DNA of 48,015 nucleotides from Oscillospiraceae bacterium. GTDB taxonomy: Bacteria; Bacillota; Clostridia; Oscillospirales; Oscillospiraceae. The notes under the pieces were generated by a model that saw nothing but the letters and a program-made list of their open reading frames with translations, searched no databases and had not been told where the DNA came from. Shown in pieces: positions 1 to 7,451 of this stretch. Location: the NCBI GenBank assembly GCA_031262405.1, contig JAISHS010000006.1:1-48015 (forward strand). The letters are read 5' to 3'. Both the position numbers and the translations under genes were made by a program. Position 1 is the stretch's first letter. Each line of letters opens with the position of its first letter.

Positions 1-43
1 TTTCGCGCACACTCTTGCGCGGAAGCGAGGGATATGGAGCTTG
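1..43 (-). repeat. Copy of a dispersed GC-rich repeat
   Basis: The first 43 bases match the reverse complement of 47475-47517 at about 39 of 43 positions. They share a core reading GGAAGCGAGGGATATGGAGC. Related versions occur near 34745 and near 47760-47790. No protein is convincingly encoded here. The copy is cut by the window edge, so its true length is unknown. Confidence 0.7.
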
Positions 44-250
44 CTTCGACGAGGGGGCGCTTCGAAAAGCCCCCAATCGTTTTTCTCTTTCAGGCGTTAC
101 CCGGTTTCTCTTTTTGCGACCAAAAAGAGAAATGGGGTAACATCTCTCAGCGTGGGTTCCACGCTGTCACGCCGCGTTGTAACGCGGAACTTGTCGTGTG
201 CCCGCGCAGGACGCCCCGCCGCAGGGCGGCGGTAATTTTCCTCCCCAAAC
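44..250. other. Gene-free stretch rich in small palindromes
   Basis: No convincing gene is seen upstream of typA. The stretch contains a long imperfect hairpin at 96-141, with GTTACC at one end and GGTAAC at the other and a CTCTTTTTG/CAAAAAGAG stem around a short loop. It also has short GC-rich palindromes near 150-195. Open frames across it look like chance products of these repeats. Confidence 0.55.
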
Positions 251-279
251 TTGCAATCCTACCCAAGTAGTGCTATACT
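251..279 (+). promoter_or_regulatory. Probable sigma-A promoter of typA
   Basis: TTGCAA at 251-256 and TATACT at 274-279 are separated by 17 bp. They lie about 40 bp upstream of the typA start. This is read from consensus match only. Confidence 0.6.
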
Positions 280-316
280 ACTCCAGTTTGCAAAATGAAG
301 TACGTGGAGAAGTAAA

Positions 317-2140
317 TTGGAGAAACTCAGAAACATAGCAATAATCGCGCACGTTGACCACGGGAAGACGACGCTTGTCGACGAGATGCTTCGGCAGTCG
401 GGCGTTTACCGCGAGAATCAAGAGATAGTCGAGCGAGTCATGGACTCGGGCGACCTCGAGCGCGAGCGCGGCATAACAATTCTGGCGAAGAACACCTCCG
501 TGCGCTACGGCGACGTCAAGATCAACATCGTCGATACGCCCGGACACGCCGATTTCGGCGGCGAGGTGGAGCGCATTTTAAAAATGGTCAACGGCGTAAT
601 CCTGCTCGTCGACGCGGCGGAGGGTACCATGCCGCAGACGCGCTTCGTTCTCTCCCGCGCGCTGGAGCTGGGGCACCGTGTCATCGTCGTTCTCAACAAG
701 ATCGACAGGCCGGATCAGCGCATTCACGAGGTCATAGACGAGATTTTAGAGCTGCTCATCGACCTTGACGCGACTGACGAGCAGCTGGACAGCCCCATGC
801 TCTTCTGCTCCGGCCGCCGGGGCACGGCGTCCTATTCTCCGGAGGTCGAGGGCGAGGACCTAAAGCCGCTCTTCGAGACGATTTTGGAATACATCCCCGC
901 GCCGGAGGGCGACGAGACCGCGCCCTTCCAAATGCTGGTGTCGTCCATCGACTACAACGAGTTCGTCGGCAGAATCGCCATCGGGCGCATAGAGCGCGGC
1001 ACTCTCCGGCAAAACCAAGAGATTGCCGTCTGCAACTACCACGCCCCGGATTCACGCGCGCGCCGCGCCAAGGCCGTCACGATGTATGAATACGAGGGAC
1101 TCAGCCACGTGACGGTGACAACTGCCTCCGCCGGAAACATTATCGCGGTGAGCGGAATCGGCGACATCAACATCGGCGACACAATCTGCGCGTTGGACGC
1201 ACCCGAGCCTCTGCCCTTCGTGCAAATCAGCGCGCCGACGATGGAGATGACCTTTTCGGTGAACAACAGCCCCTTCGCCGGGCGCGAGGGCAAATTTGTC
1301 ACCAGCCGCCAGCTTCGCGACCGGCTTTTCCGCGAGACTCTCAAGGACGTCTCCCTACAGGTCTCAGAGCTGCAGGGCGCGATGGACAGCTTCTCCGTCC
1401 GAGGCCGCGGCGAAATGCACTTTTCGATTTTGATCGAGACCATGCGCCGCGAGGGCTATGAGTTCCAGGTGTCGCCGCCGCGCGTGCTCTTCAAGGATGT
1501 TGACGGCTCAAAGTGCGAGCCGGTCGAGCGCGTCGTTGCGGACGTGCCGCAGGGCGCGGTGGGCGCGGTTATTGAAAAGCTCAGCTCCCGCAAGGGACAG
1601 CTGCTGGACATTTTACCCGTCGGAAGCCGCTCCCGCGCAGTGTTTCTGGTACCCGCAAGAGGACTCTTCGGCTACAGAAACGAATTTCTCACGGACACCG
1701 GCGGCGAGGGGATAATGTCCTCGGTTTTCGAGCGGTATGAGCCGTACAAGGGCGAGATTTCCCGCCGAATCAACGGGTCGCTTATCGCCTTTGAGACCGG
1801 CGAGAGCGTCACCTATGGGCTCTTCAACGCGCAGGAGCGCGGCGCGCTCTTTATCGGCGCGGGAGTTCCGGTTTATGCCGGTATGATCGTGGGTGTCTCG
1901 GCTAAGGGCGAGGATATGTCGGTCAATGTCTGCAAGACGAAGCACCTTACCAATATGCGCGCCTCCGGCAGCGACGAGGCCCTCCGGCTCGTTCCCCCGC
2001 GCCAGCTGTCGCTGGAGCAGTGTCTGGAGTTTCTGGCGGACGACGAGCTTCTGGAGGTCACGCCCAAAAACCTCCGCCTGCGCAAGAGCATACTAGATCA
2101 CGGGCTGAGGATGAAGAACCTAAAAGGCAACAAAAATTGA
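317..2140 (+). CDS. typA: Translational GTPase TypA/BipA
   Basis: A 607-residue ribosome-associated GTPase of the elongation-factor superfamily, involved in ribosome assembly and stress adaptation. The G-domain motifs are visible: P-loop [10 protein letters not shown] near residues 9-18, RGITI switch, [14 protein letters not shown], and NKID. The EF-G-like domains and the family-specific C-terminal domain follow, and the length is normal for the family. The start is TTG at 317, chosen because GGAGA lies a few bases upstream and the sequence begins [15 protein letters not shown] as in homologues. It is monocistronic and convergent with rplJ-rplL, with a hairpin between them. Identification is very secure. 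Confidence 0.96.
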   Translation: MEKLRNIAIIAHVDHGKTTLVDEMLRQSGVYRENQEIVERVMDSGDLERERGITILAKNTSVRYGDVKINIVDTPGHADFGGEVERILKMVNGVILLVDAAEGTMPQTRFVLSRALELGHRVIVVLNKIDRPDQRIHEVIDEILELLIDLDATDEQLDSPMLFCSGRRGTASYSPEVEGEDLKPLFETILEYIPAPEGDETAPFQMLVSSIDYNEFVGRIAIGRIERGTLRQNQEIAVCNYHAPDSRARRAKAVTMYEYEGLSHVTVTTASAGNIIAVSGIGDINIGDTICALDAPEPLPFVQISAPTMEMTFSVNNSPFAGREGKFVTSRQLRDRLFRETLKDVSLQVSELQGAMDSFSVRGRGEMHFSILIETMRREGYEFQVSPPRVLFKDVDGSKCEPVERVVADVPQGAVGAVIEKLSSRKGQLLDILPVGSRSRAVFLVPARGLFGYRNEFLTDTGGEGIMSSVFERYEPYKGEISRRINGSLIAFETGESVTYGLFNAQERGALFIGAGVPVYAGMIVGVSAKGEDMSVNVCKTKHLTNMRASGSDEALRLVPPRQLSLEQCLEFLADDELLEVTPKNLRLRKSILDHGLRMKNLKGNKN

Positions 2141-2319
2141 GAATTGAAAATTGAAAATTGAAAATTGACAATTAAAGGAGTCGCCTTTAGGCGACATATT
2201 ATAAAATGAGCTGCTCCAATTGGAACAGCTCATTTATTATAGAAGAACGCAATTCGGTTCGAATAATGAGGCTGATTTAACTATAGATAATTCTCAACTC
2301 TCAATTCTCAATTGAATTG
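2141..2319. repeat. MITE-like intergenic element with inverted ends
   Basis: The spacer between convergent typA and rplL begins with tandem GAATTGAAAATTG-type units (about 2138-2172) and ends with the inverted version, TTCTCAACTCTCAATTCTCA (2291-2310). Between these ends are a GTCGCC/GGCGAC hairpin (2180-2195) and the terminator-like hairpin at 2206-2233. The arrangement resembles short inverted-repeat elements common in clostridial intergenic regions. No coding sequence is seen. Confidence 0.5.
2206..2238 (+). terminator. Intrinsic terminator downstream of typA
   Basis: ATGAGCTG at 2206 pairs with CAGCTCAT ending at 2233 around an AATT loop, with one mismatch in a 12-bp stem, followed by TTTATTAT. 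It may act on both strands because rplL converges on it. Confidence 0.65.
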
Positions 2320-2350
2320 AATAATGTTTCGCCTCTGGCGATACATTATT
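2320..2350 (-). terminator. Hairpin overlapping the rplL stop codon
   Basis: AATAATGT and ACATTATT form the outer stem, with CGCC/GGCG inside. The hairpin overlaps the rplL stop codon and could end the rplJ-rplL transcript. There is no clean U-tract, so it may only stabilise the 3' end. Confidence 0.4.
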
Positions 2351-2717
2351 TCAATTCCACAGTTGCTCCGACCGCTTCGAGCTTCGCCTTGAGAGCATCA
2401 GCGTCTTCCTTATTCACGCCCTCTTTGATCTTCGCGGGAACGCCCTCGACCAGAGCCTTCGCCTCGGCAAGACCGAGACCCGTTATGGCGCGGACTTCCT
2501 TGATGACCTTGATCTTCTCGGCGCCGAAGCTTGTCATTACGACGTCAAACTCGGTCTTCTCCTCGACCTCGACCGCAGCGGCGGCGGCGGGGGCTGCGGC
2601 AGCGGCGGCGGCGGAAACGCCGAACGCCTCTTCAAGTGCGTGTACCAGTTCGCTAAGCTCCAGCACGGAGAGAGCCTTTACTTCCTCCAGCAGGGCGGTT
2701 ACTTTTTCACTAGCCAT
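2346..2717 (-). CDS. rplL: 50S ribosomal protein L7/L12
   Basis: A 123-residue protein of the ribosomal stalk, which recruits translational GTPases. The N-terminal dimerisation helices (about 1-35), an Ala/Pro-rich flexible hinge (about 36-52) and the conserved C-terminal domain containing [10 protein letters not shown] and [11 protein letters not shown] are all visible. The length is normal. The start ATG has an AGGAGG-type ribosome binding site just upstream. It follows rplJ by 33 bp in the standard L10-L12 operon and shares its leader regulation. Confidence 0.98.
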   Translation of the reverse strand: MASEKVTALLEEVKALSVLELSELVHALEEAFGVSAAAAAAAPAAAAAVEVEEKTEFDVVMTSFGAEKIKVIKEVRAITGLGLAEAKALVEGVPAKIKEGVNKEDADALKAKLEAVGATVELK

Positions 2718-2750
2718 TTTAATTTTCCTCCTAATAGTATGTGTTAGTTG

Positions 2751-3326
2751 TTATTCCGCCGCTGTGGCGGCTGCTGCGGACTCGTCCGCCGCGGGCTCAT
2801 CTGCCGGAGCGCTTCCGGCGGGGGGAGCGCCCTTTTGCTCTGCGATCTGACCTAAAACAACGGCCAGATACGTGATGGGCGCGAGCATGGTGCCGAGCAC
2901 CACGGAATAGAGAGCATCCTTCGAGCTCAGCGCGGAGAGCTCCGCGATTTCACTCTCATTGAGCACCTTGCCCTCCAGATAGGCGGCCTTGAGATTAAAC
3001 TTGTCCGCCCCCATCTTCTTCGCGTAATCGTTTATTACGCGGAAGGGGATAATGGGGTCGCCCTCGGTCGTGGCAAGCGACGTCGTCCCGTTGAGGACGG
3101 GGTCTACCTCGGACAGGCCTACTTCGTCAATCGCGCGGCGGCAAAGAGTATTTTTGATAACCGTATACTCGATTCCGCTCTGACGCAGCTGCGTGCGAAG
3201 CTCGTTGTCCTCGGCCACCGTGATTCCCTTGTAGTCGATGAACAGGCCGCTCTGGGAGCTTTTAAGGCGCTGCGACAGCGCGGCGACTATGGCCTGCTTC
3301 TCACCCAGAACCTTTGCGTTTGGCAT
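2751..3326 (-). CDS. rplJ: 50S ribosomal protein L10
   Basis: A 191-residue L10 protein that anchors L12 dimers to the ribosome and represses its own operon through the leader RNA. The N-terminal RNA-binding domain (KQAIVAALSQRL...GLFIDYKGITV) and the helical L12-binding tail are recognisable. The C-terminus is extended by about 25 Ala/Pro/Glu-rich residues, which is common in Clostridia. A GGAGG ribosome binding site precedes ATG at 3326. It is the first gene of the rplJ-rplL unit. Confidence 0.97.
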   Translation of the reverse strand: MPNAKVLGEKQAIVAALSQRLKSSQSGLFIDYKGITVAEDNELRTQLRQSGIEYTVIKNTLCRRAIDEVGLSEVDPVLNGTTSLATTEGDPIIPFRVINDYAKKMGADKFNLKAAYLEGKVLNESEIAELSALSSKDALYSVVLGTMLAPITYLAVVLGQIAEQKGAPPAGSAPADEPAADESAAAATAAE

Positions 3327-3356
3327 TCTTTCACCTCCGAAACATTATTGGCGCTA

Positions 3357-3393
3357 CAAAAATAAAAGTCCTTGCGAAAAACTCCGCAAAGAC
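3357..3393 (-). terminator. Attenuator terminator of the L10 leader
   Basis: On the minus strand GTCTTTGCG pairs with CGCAAGGAC (one G-U pair) around GAGTTTTT, followed by TTTTATTTTT. It lies between the leader and the rplJ ribosome binding site. It is therefore probably the conditional terminator used in autoregulation. Confidence 0.8.
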
Positions 3394-3480
3394 CGAAAGC
3401 CGCAATCATAACGATAATTGAAGCCGTCCTCGGCAGGATTTACGGTTATAAAACCACCTGCTGTCTTTGGAGCGCTCCGT
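3368..3480 (-). promoter_or_regulatory. Ribosomal protein L10 leader RNA
   Basis: The 5' untranslated region of rplJ on the minus strand carries the L10-leader signature. CCAAAGACAGCAGGTGG is followed, after a short arm, by AATCCTGCCGAGGACGG. In Firmicutes this forms the kink-turn structure bound by L10(L12)4. The element sits directly between the promoter and the attenuator hairpin. The call rests on recognised conserved segments, not on a covariance search. Confidence 0.88.
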
Positions 3481-3481
3481 A

Positions 3482-3510
3482 ATTCTAGCACTTGCAAGCA
3501 AACTTGTCAA
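3482..3510 (-). promoter_or_regulatory. Sigma-A promoter of rplJ-rplL
   Basis: On the minus strand a perfect TTGACA (3505-3510) and TAGAAT (3482-3487) are separated by 17 bp, immediately upstream of the L10 leader. It is one of the strongest consensus matches in the window. Confidence 0.85.
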
Positions 3511-3631
3511 GCACAAAATTTCAGATATTAGTTATTAACTCTGCAGTGTAATTCTCATGTAGCACCCCGCTCCACCAGTTGGAGAGGAAATATATAAACA
3601 AGACTCAGAACAACAAATTAAAACCCTATCA

Positions 3632-4288
3632 TCACCGGAACAGCCCCAGCACCTTCGCCAGCGTGAGCGGCGCCGTGCCGCTTAAAACCAAATCCGCGCC
3701 GCGCATAGACTCAAAGGAGCCGACCCCCACAGACCTTATCCCCGCCCGGCGTAGCGCCTCGATTCCCGCGGCGGCGTCCTCAATCCCAACACACTCCCCG
3801 GGTGGCGTCCCTACGCCCGCAGCTGCAGCCAGAAAGACGTCCGGAGCCGGTTTCATCCGCCACACCGAGGCGGGATCGACGACAAAATCAAAAGCTCCGC
3901 CCAACTCCAGCTTTTCTAAAATGAAAAACACGTTGCGGCTCGCGGAGGCGACGGCGGTTTTAATCCCGCCCGCCTTAAGCTCGGAGAGAAAATCCGCAAT
4001 CCCCGGCAGAATATCTCTGGGCGTAAGCCCCCCAATCAGCTCCTTGTAGAGCTGATTTTTTTGTTCGGTCAAGACCACCTTTTCCGCCGGAGAAAACCGC
4101 CCCTGCGCCCCTGCGCTCTCTAATATTATCTCCAAGCTCTCGGCGCGGGAGACCCCCTTCAGACGCTCGTTGAGAGAGCGGTCAAAGGGGATCCCCAGCC
4201 GTGTTGCAAGCTCTGTCCAAGCGTGATAATGATATTCGGCGGTGTCGGTAATCACGCCGTCTAGGTCAAATAAAACCGCCCTCAGCAA
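3632..4288 (-). CDS. pgmB: Beta-phosphoglucomutase (HAD superfamily)
   Basis: A 218-residue cytoplasmic HAD enzyme that interconverts beta-glucose-1-phosphate and glucose-6-phosphate. The N-terminus LRAVLFDLDGVITDTAEYHY carries the DxD nucleophile/acid pair and the beta-PGM-specific TDTAEYH segment. VASASRN (motif II), the Lys in RMKPAPDVF and GIEDAAAG (motif IV) follow. The start is TTG at 4288: GGAGG lies 8 bases upstream and the family begins here. A longer open frame to 4411 has no family support. It is next to, but divergent from, the methyltransferase cassette, and probably serves the alpha-glucan region. Confidence 0.9.
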   Translation of the reverse strand: MLRAVLFDLDGVITDTAEYHYHAWTELATRLGIPFDRSLNERLKGVSRAESLEIILESAGAQGRFSPAEKVVLTEQKNQLYKELIGGLTPRDILPGIADFLSELKAGGIKTAVASASRNVFFILEKLELGGAFDFVVDPASVWRMKPAPDVFLAAAAGVGTPPGECVGIEDAAAGIEALRRAGIRSVGVGSFESMRGADLVLSGTAPLTLAKVLGLFR

Positions 4289-4507
4289 TATACTAACCTC
4301 CGATAGTAAGCATTGTATCTTTGCGGTTTTTTGCCGCCCCACTGCGTTATCCTTAGACCCCCTCGCCGTAGAGCTGCCTTGCCGCCTGCCAAACCTCGCC
4401 GAAGTTGGCAAGGTGCAGCCCCTCGGAACCGGTGTTGCAAGGCTTTTATGATCTTATTAAGTGGGTATGGCTGGAGCGAAACACGGCGGAAAACCTCAAA
4501 GATTCGG
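4289..4507. other. Gene-free stretch between pgmB and the methyltransferase
   Basis: No gene is supported. The stretch is GC-rich and contains an imperfect inverted repeat, GCTGCCTTGCC (4373-4383) facing GGCAAGGTGCAGC (4407-4419). Frames open on both strands look like chance. It could be an intergenic repeat or the edge of the inserted cassette. Confidence 0.4.
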
Positions 4508-4536
4508 TTGCGGAACCCGACAGGACGTGCTATACT
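4508..4536 (+). promoter_or_regulatory. Probable promoter of the methyltransferase cassette
   Basis: TTGCGG (4508-4513) and TATACT (4531-4536) are separated by 17 bp, about 47 bp before the methyltransferase start. This supports beginning the gene at 4583 and not at an upstream in-frame codon. Confidence 0.6.
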
Positions 4537-4582
4537 GTATAGGTGTTGTTGTATCCACGCGAAAGCGGAGAGGAGGGGCGAT

Positions 4583-5557
4583 ATGCGTTCAATCGAAATA
4601 TGCGCGGGAGCGGGTGGCCAAGCCTTAGGTCTGGAGCAAGCTGGGTTCGAGCATGTCGCCCTTGTTGAAATCGACCCCGCCGCTTGCGCCACGCTTCGCA
4701 AGAACCGTCCGCAATGGAACGTCATTGAAGGCGACGTAAAAGCTTTTTCCGCAAAGCCATACATAGGCATTGATCTCCTTGCCGGAGGCGTACCATGCCC
4801 GCCGTTCTCCGTTGCGGGAAAACAATTAGGCAATGACGACGAACGCGACCTATTCCCCTCGGCGCTTAGCCTTGTCCGCGAATGCGATCCAAAGGCAGTT
4901 ATGCTTGAAAATGTGCGCGGTTTGTTTGACCCTAAGTTCAAAGTATACCGCGATAATATTATACGCGAACTTAAGGAGTTAGGCTATATCTGTGATTGGC
5001 AGCTTGTGCAGGCGAATCATTACGGTGTGCCGCAATTAAGACCGCGTACTATACTTGTCGCGCTAAAATCGGAATACGCAGAGTATTTCCATTGGCCGAT
5101 TGGCGTTGTAGCACCGCCGCCAACCGTCGGACAGGTATTATATAATGAAATGGCGAGCAACGGATGGGAAGGTGCCCACGCTTGGGCTGCTCAGGCGGAC
5201 GGAATCGCGCCGACCATCGTTGGCGGGAGCAAGAAACACGGCGGCGCGGATTTGGGACCCACACGCGCCCGCCTTGCATGGGATAAACTCGGCGTAGACG
5301 GAAGTGGTATTGTTGACGAGCCGCCAAGTGCAGGTTTTGTTGGCAAACCCAAGCTCACAGTAAAAATGGCGGCGAGGATTCAAGGCTTCCCGCCGGAATG
5401 GGAGTTTGTTGGCAAGAAAACACCCGCCTATAGGCAGGTCGGCAACGCATTTCCGCCGCCTGTGGCTAAAGCCGTCGGCGGCGCAATACTAAAGGCGCTT
5501 ACGGCATCAGCAGAAATCACTTTGGTTATGCCAGAAAGAAAGGTGGCGATGGGTTAA
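4583..5557 (+). CDS. DNA (cytosine-5-)-methyltransferase
   Basis: A 324-residue C5-cytosine DNA methyltransferase using S-adenosylmethionine. The motifs are in order: motif I ICAGAGG (residues 6-12) for AdoMet binding, GGVPCPPFS with catalytic Cys72 (motif IV), ENVRG at 109-113 (motif VI), QLRPRTILVAL (motif VIII), a target-recognition region after about residue 165, and GNAFPPPVAKAVG (motifs IX-X). AGGAGGGG at 4571 fixes the ATG at 4583. No cognate restriction endonuclease of recognisable type is adjacent. The following DUF262 and HEPN genes, on the same strand and 98 bp downstream, are the only candidate partners. The target sequence cannot be read from the protein. Confidence 0.93.
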   Translation: MRSIEICAGAGGQALGLEQAGFEHVALVEIDPAACATLRKNRPQWNVIEGDVKAFSAKPYIGIDLLAGGVPCPPFSVAGKQLGNDDERDLFPSALSLVRECDPKAVMLENVRGLFDPKFKVYRDNIIRELKELGYICDWQLVQANHYGVPQLRPRTILVALKSEYAEYFHWPIGVVAPPPTVGQVLYNEMASNGWEGAHAWAAQADGIAPTIVGGSKKHGGADLGPTRARLAWDKLGVDGSGIVDEPPSAGFVGKPKLTVKMAARIQGFPPEWEFVGKKTPAYRQVGNAFPPPVAKAVGGAILKALTASAEITLVMPERKVAMG

Positions 5558-5655
5558 AAGATATTTCCGACTTACCGCCGGATTCGACAGTGTAGCGGAA
5601 CTCGTACATGAGTATAACGCGCAAAGATCTTACATATAATAATGGAGGCGAAATT

Positions 5656-6804
5656 ATGCCAACTGAACTGAAACGCAATATGGACAAATCCGAGGTGGCC
5701 ATCACGCAATACGATATTAGCGTAATACCTAATGATTTTAATATAAATACAATATATAACCTGATCAAATCAGGCGGAATTGAGATGCCTAATTTTCAGC
5801 GTAATTATATTTGGGATCAAAAACGAGCGTCCAAACTAATTGAGTCGCTTATTTTAGGTTTACCTATTCCGCAAGTGTTCCTATATCAAAAGCAACGTAA
5901 CAAATTTTTAGTCATTGATGGTCAACAGCGACTTTTGAGTATTTTTTATTTTATAAGTCAGAGGTTTCCTGACAAAAACAAACGTGTGGCATTGCGCAGA
6001 ATCTTTGACGAAAATGGTGTAATACCACAAGATGTCTTAGATGATGATGAATATTTTCATGACTTTAAGTTACAGCTTTCATACCCAGATGCCAACATTC
6101 CCCATCCACTTAATGGAAAAAAATATAATACTCTTGGCGAATATAAGGCCGCCTTTGAATTTATGACCATAAGATGTATGGCTATACGTCAAAATACGCC
6201 TACTGATGATGACAGCTCAATCTTTGAGATATTCAGTCGTCTTAACACTGGTGGCGTTAATTTGGCTTCACAAGAAATCCGTGCATGCCTCTATTATTCG
6301 GAGTTTTTTAGGATGCTAAACAGAATTAATATGATTCCACAATGGCGTGTATTATATGGCAAGAGTGAAGAAGATAATAAAGCTAAAGACATAGAAGTTT
6401 TATTAAGAGCTTTTGCATTTCTCTGCAATTACAAAAAATATAACGGCTCTATGAATACCTTCTTGAACAATTTTGCTAAAGAATCAACTCAATTTGACGA
6501 AGAAAAAGTTTACTATTTTGAAAACCTGTTTAAATCATTCCTTAATGCAATAAAAGACATACCGACATCAATCCTACAAACTAAAACTAAGAAGTTTAAT
6601 ACTGCATTATTTGATGTGCTGTTTATTGTGTCGGCTGATCGCTCATATCAGACAAACGCATTAGATTTAGTAGTGATAGACACTCATAAAGTAGAATTCT
6701 TAAAGGTAGACCCCGATTTTGAAGAAGCAATTACTCATAGCACTTCCCATACTAAGTCTGTAAACACTAGAATTAAGAAGGCAAAAGAAATACTTCTTTC
6801 TTGA
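5656..6804 (+). CDS. DUF262 (GmrS-like) domain protein
   Basis: A 382-residue protein with the DUF262 signature. PNFQRNYIWDQKRASKLIES is at residues 45-64 and VIDGQQRLLSI at 86-96. In the GmrSD family this DGQQR module belongs to the ParB/Srx-like fold and binds or hydrolyses nucleotide during restriction of modified DNA. No DUF1524 HNH nuclease domain is visible at the C-terminus, so this is only the S-like half. The start is ATG at 5656, 5 bases after GGAGG; an ATG at 5608 lacks a binding site. A TATAAT at 5635-5640 suggests a possible own promoter. The coding sequence is much more AT-rich than its neighbours, which suggests transfer. The HEPN gene follows after about 20 bp and is probably co-transcribed. 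Confidence 0.85.
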   Translation: MPTELKRNMDKSEVAITQYDISVIPNDFNINTIYNLIKSGGIEMPNFQRNYIWDQKRASKLIESLILGLPIPQVFLYQKQRNKFLVIDGQQRLLSIFYFISQRFPDKNKRVALRRIFDENGVIPQDVLDDDEYFHDFKLQLSYPDANIPHPLNGKKYNTLGEYKAAFEFMTIRCMAIRQNTPTDDDSSIFEIFSRLNTGGVNLASQEIRACLYYSEFFRMLNRINMIPQWRVLYGKSEEDNKAKDIEVLLRAFAFLCNYKKYNGSMNTFLNNFAKESTQFDEEKVYYFENLFKSFLNAIKDIPTSILQTKTKKFNTALFDVLFIVSADRSYQTNALDLVVIDTHKVEFLKVDPDFEEAITHSTSHTKSVNTRIKKAKEILLS

Positions 6805-6825
6805 TAGGAAAGGAGTATGATTATT

Positions 6826-7344
6826 GTGGGAAATGCGCGAATTGAATCTCTAAAACGTGAATACGAAGAGTTGAATGTTTATTTTCAAAAGGGCGATCAG
6901 CTCTCCTTTCAAATATCAACAAATGATTTATATAAACGAGTTTTACTTTTAGCAGCATCAAGCTATTTTGAAGCCGAAATAACAGGAATGATTACTGAGT
7001 ATTCCAGAAAGCATACTAAATCCGATCCTATGCTTTTGTCGTTTATTCAGAATAAGGCTATTGCTCGGCAATACCACACTTTTTTTGACTGGAAATCATC
7101 AAACGCAAACAGTTTCTTTGGGTTGTTTGGGGACACTGCAAAAGCAAAGGCAAATGAATTATTATCTGATCAAGAATCTTTAAACGCTATTAAATCATTT
7201 CTCGAATTAGGTTGTGAGCGTAATAAACTTGTCCATTTGAACTTTATTGAAGCGAGAGTCGATAAGACTTTCGACGAGATATACAAGCAATACATAATAG
7301 CGTGTGGGTTTATAGAGAAGCTCAGACAGATATTCTCGGAATAA
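6826..7344 (+). CDS. HEPN-domain protein, putative RNase (MAE_28990/MAE_18760-like)
   Basis: A 172-residue, mostly helical protein ending in the HEPN catalytic motif RNKLVH (about residues 132-137), which fits RNxxxH of RNA-cleaving HEPN toxins and defence effectors. The overall arrangement (long N-terminal helix, a YFEAEI segment, the motif near the C-terminus) resembles the MAE_28990/MAE_18760 HEPN-like group. AGGAG at 6811-6815 is 10 bases from GTG at 6826 but only 1 base from ATG at 6817, so GTG is preferred. It lies about 20 bp after the DUF262 gene and is likewise AT-rich. The pairing suggests an effector regulated by the DUF262 protein. The substrate is not known. Confidence 0.78.
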   Translation: MGNARIESLKREYEELNVYFQKGDQLSFQISTNDLYKRVLLLAASSYFEAEITGMITEYSRKHTKSDPMLLSFIQNKAIARQYHTFFDWKSSNANSFFGLFGDTAKAKANELLSDQESLNAIKSFLELGCERNKLVHLNFIEARVDKTFDEIYKQYIIACGFIEKLRQIFSE

Positions 7345-7386
7345 TCGACTATTCAAGTCTTTAATATGAGTATTACTAAGAATCCT

Positions 7387-7445
7387 AAAGGTGTTCGTTT
7401 ATCGTCAGTGGTTCAATAAAATCAGTGACATAGACGAACGCCTTT
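7387..7445 (+). terminator. Long hairpin after the HEPN gene
   Basis: AAAGGTGTTCGT (7387-7398) is complementary, with one G-T pair, to ACGAACGCCTTT (7434-7445). The loop is about 35 nt. It lies exactly between the cassette and the truncated GH31 gene. It may terminate the cassette transcript or mark a boundary of insertion. Confidence 0.5.
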
Positions 7446-7451
7446 GTACCT

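Noticed and set aside
34-270. Overlapping open frames of 64-78 codons at the window start
   Set aside because: They run across palindromes and a dispersed repeat, have no ribosome binding site and show no family resemblance.
2317-2850. 177-codon Ala/Ser-rich frame opposite rplL and rplJ
   Set aside because: It is the antisense of the Ala-rich hinge and tail of two certain ribosomal protein genes.
4313-4582. Upstream extension of the methyltransferase frame
   Set aside because: The promoter at 4508-4536 and AGGAGGGG at 4571 fix the start at 4583, and motif I begins right there; the extension is Arg/Pro-rich and unlike the family.
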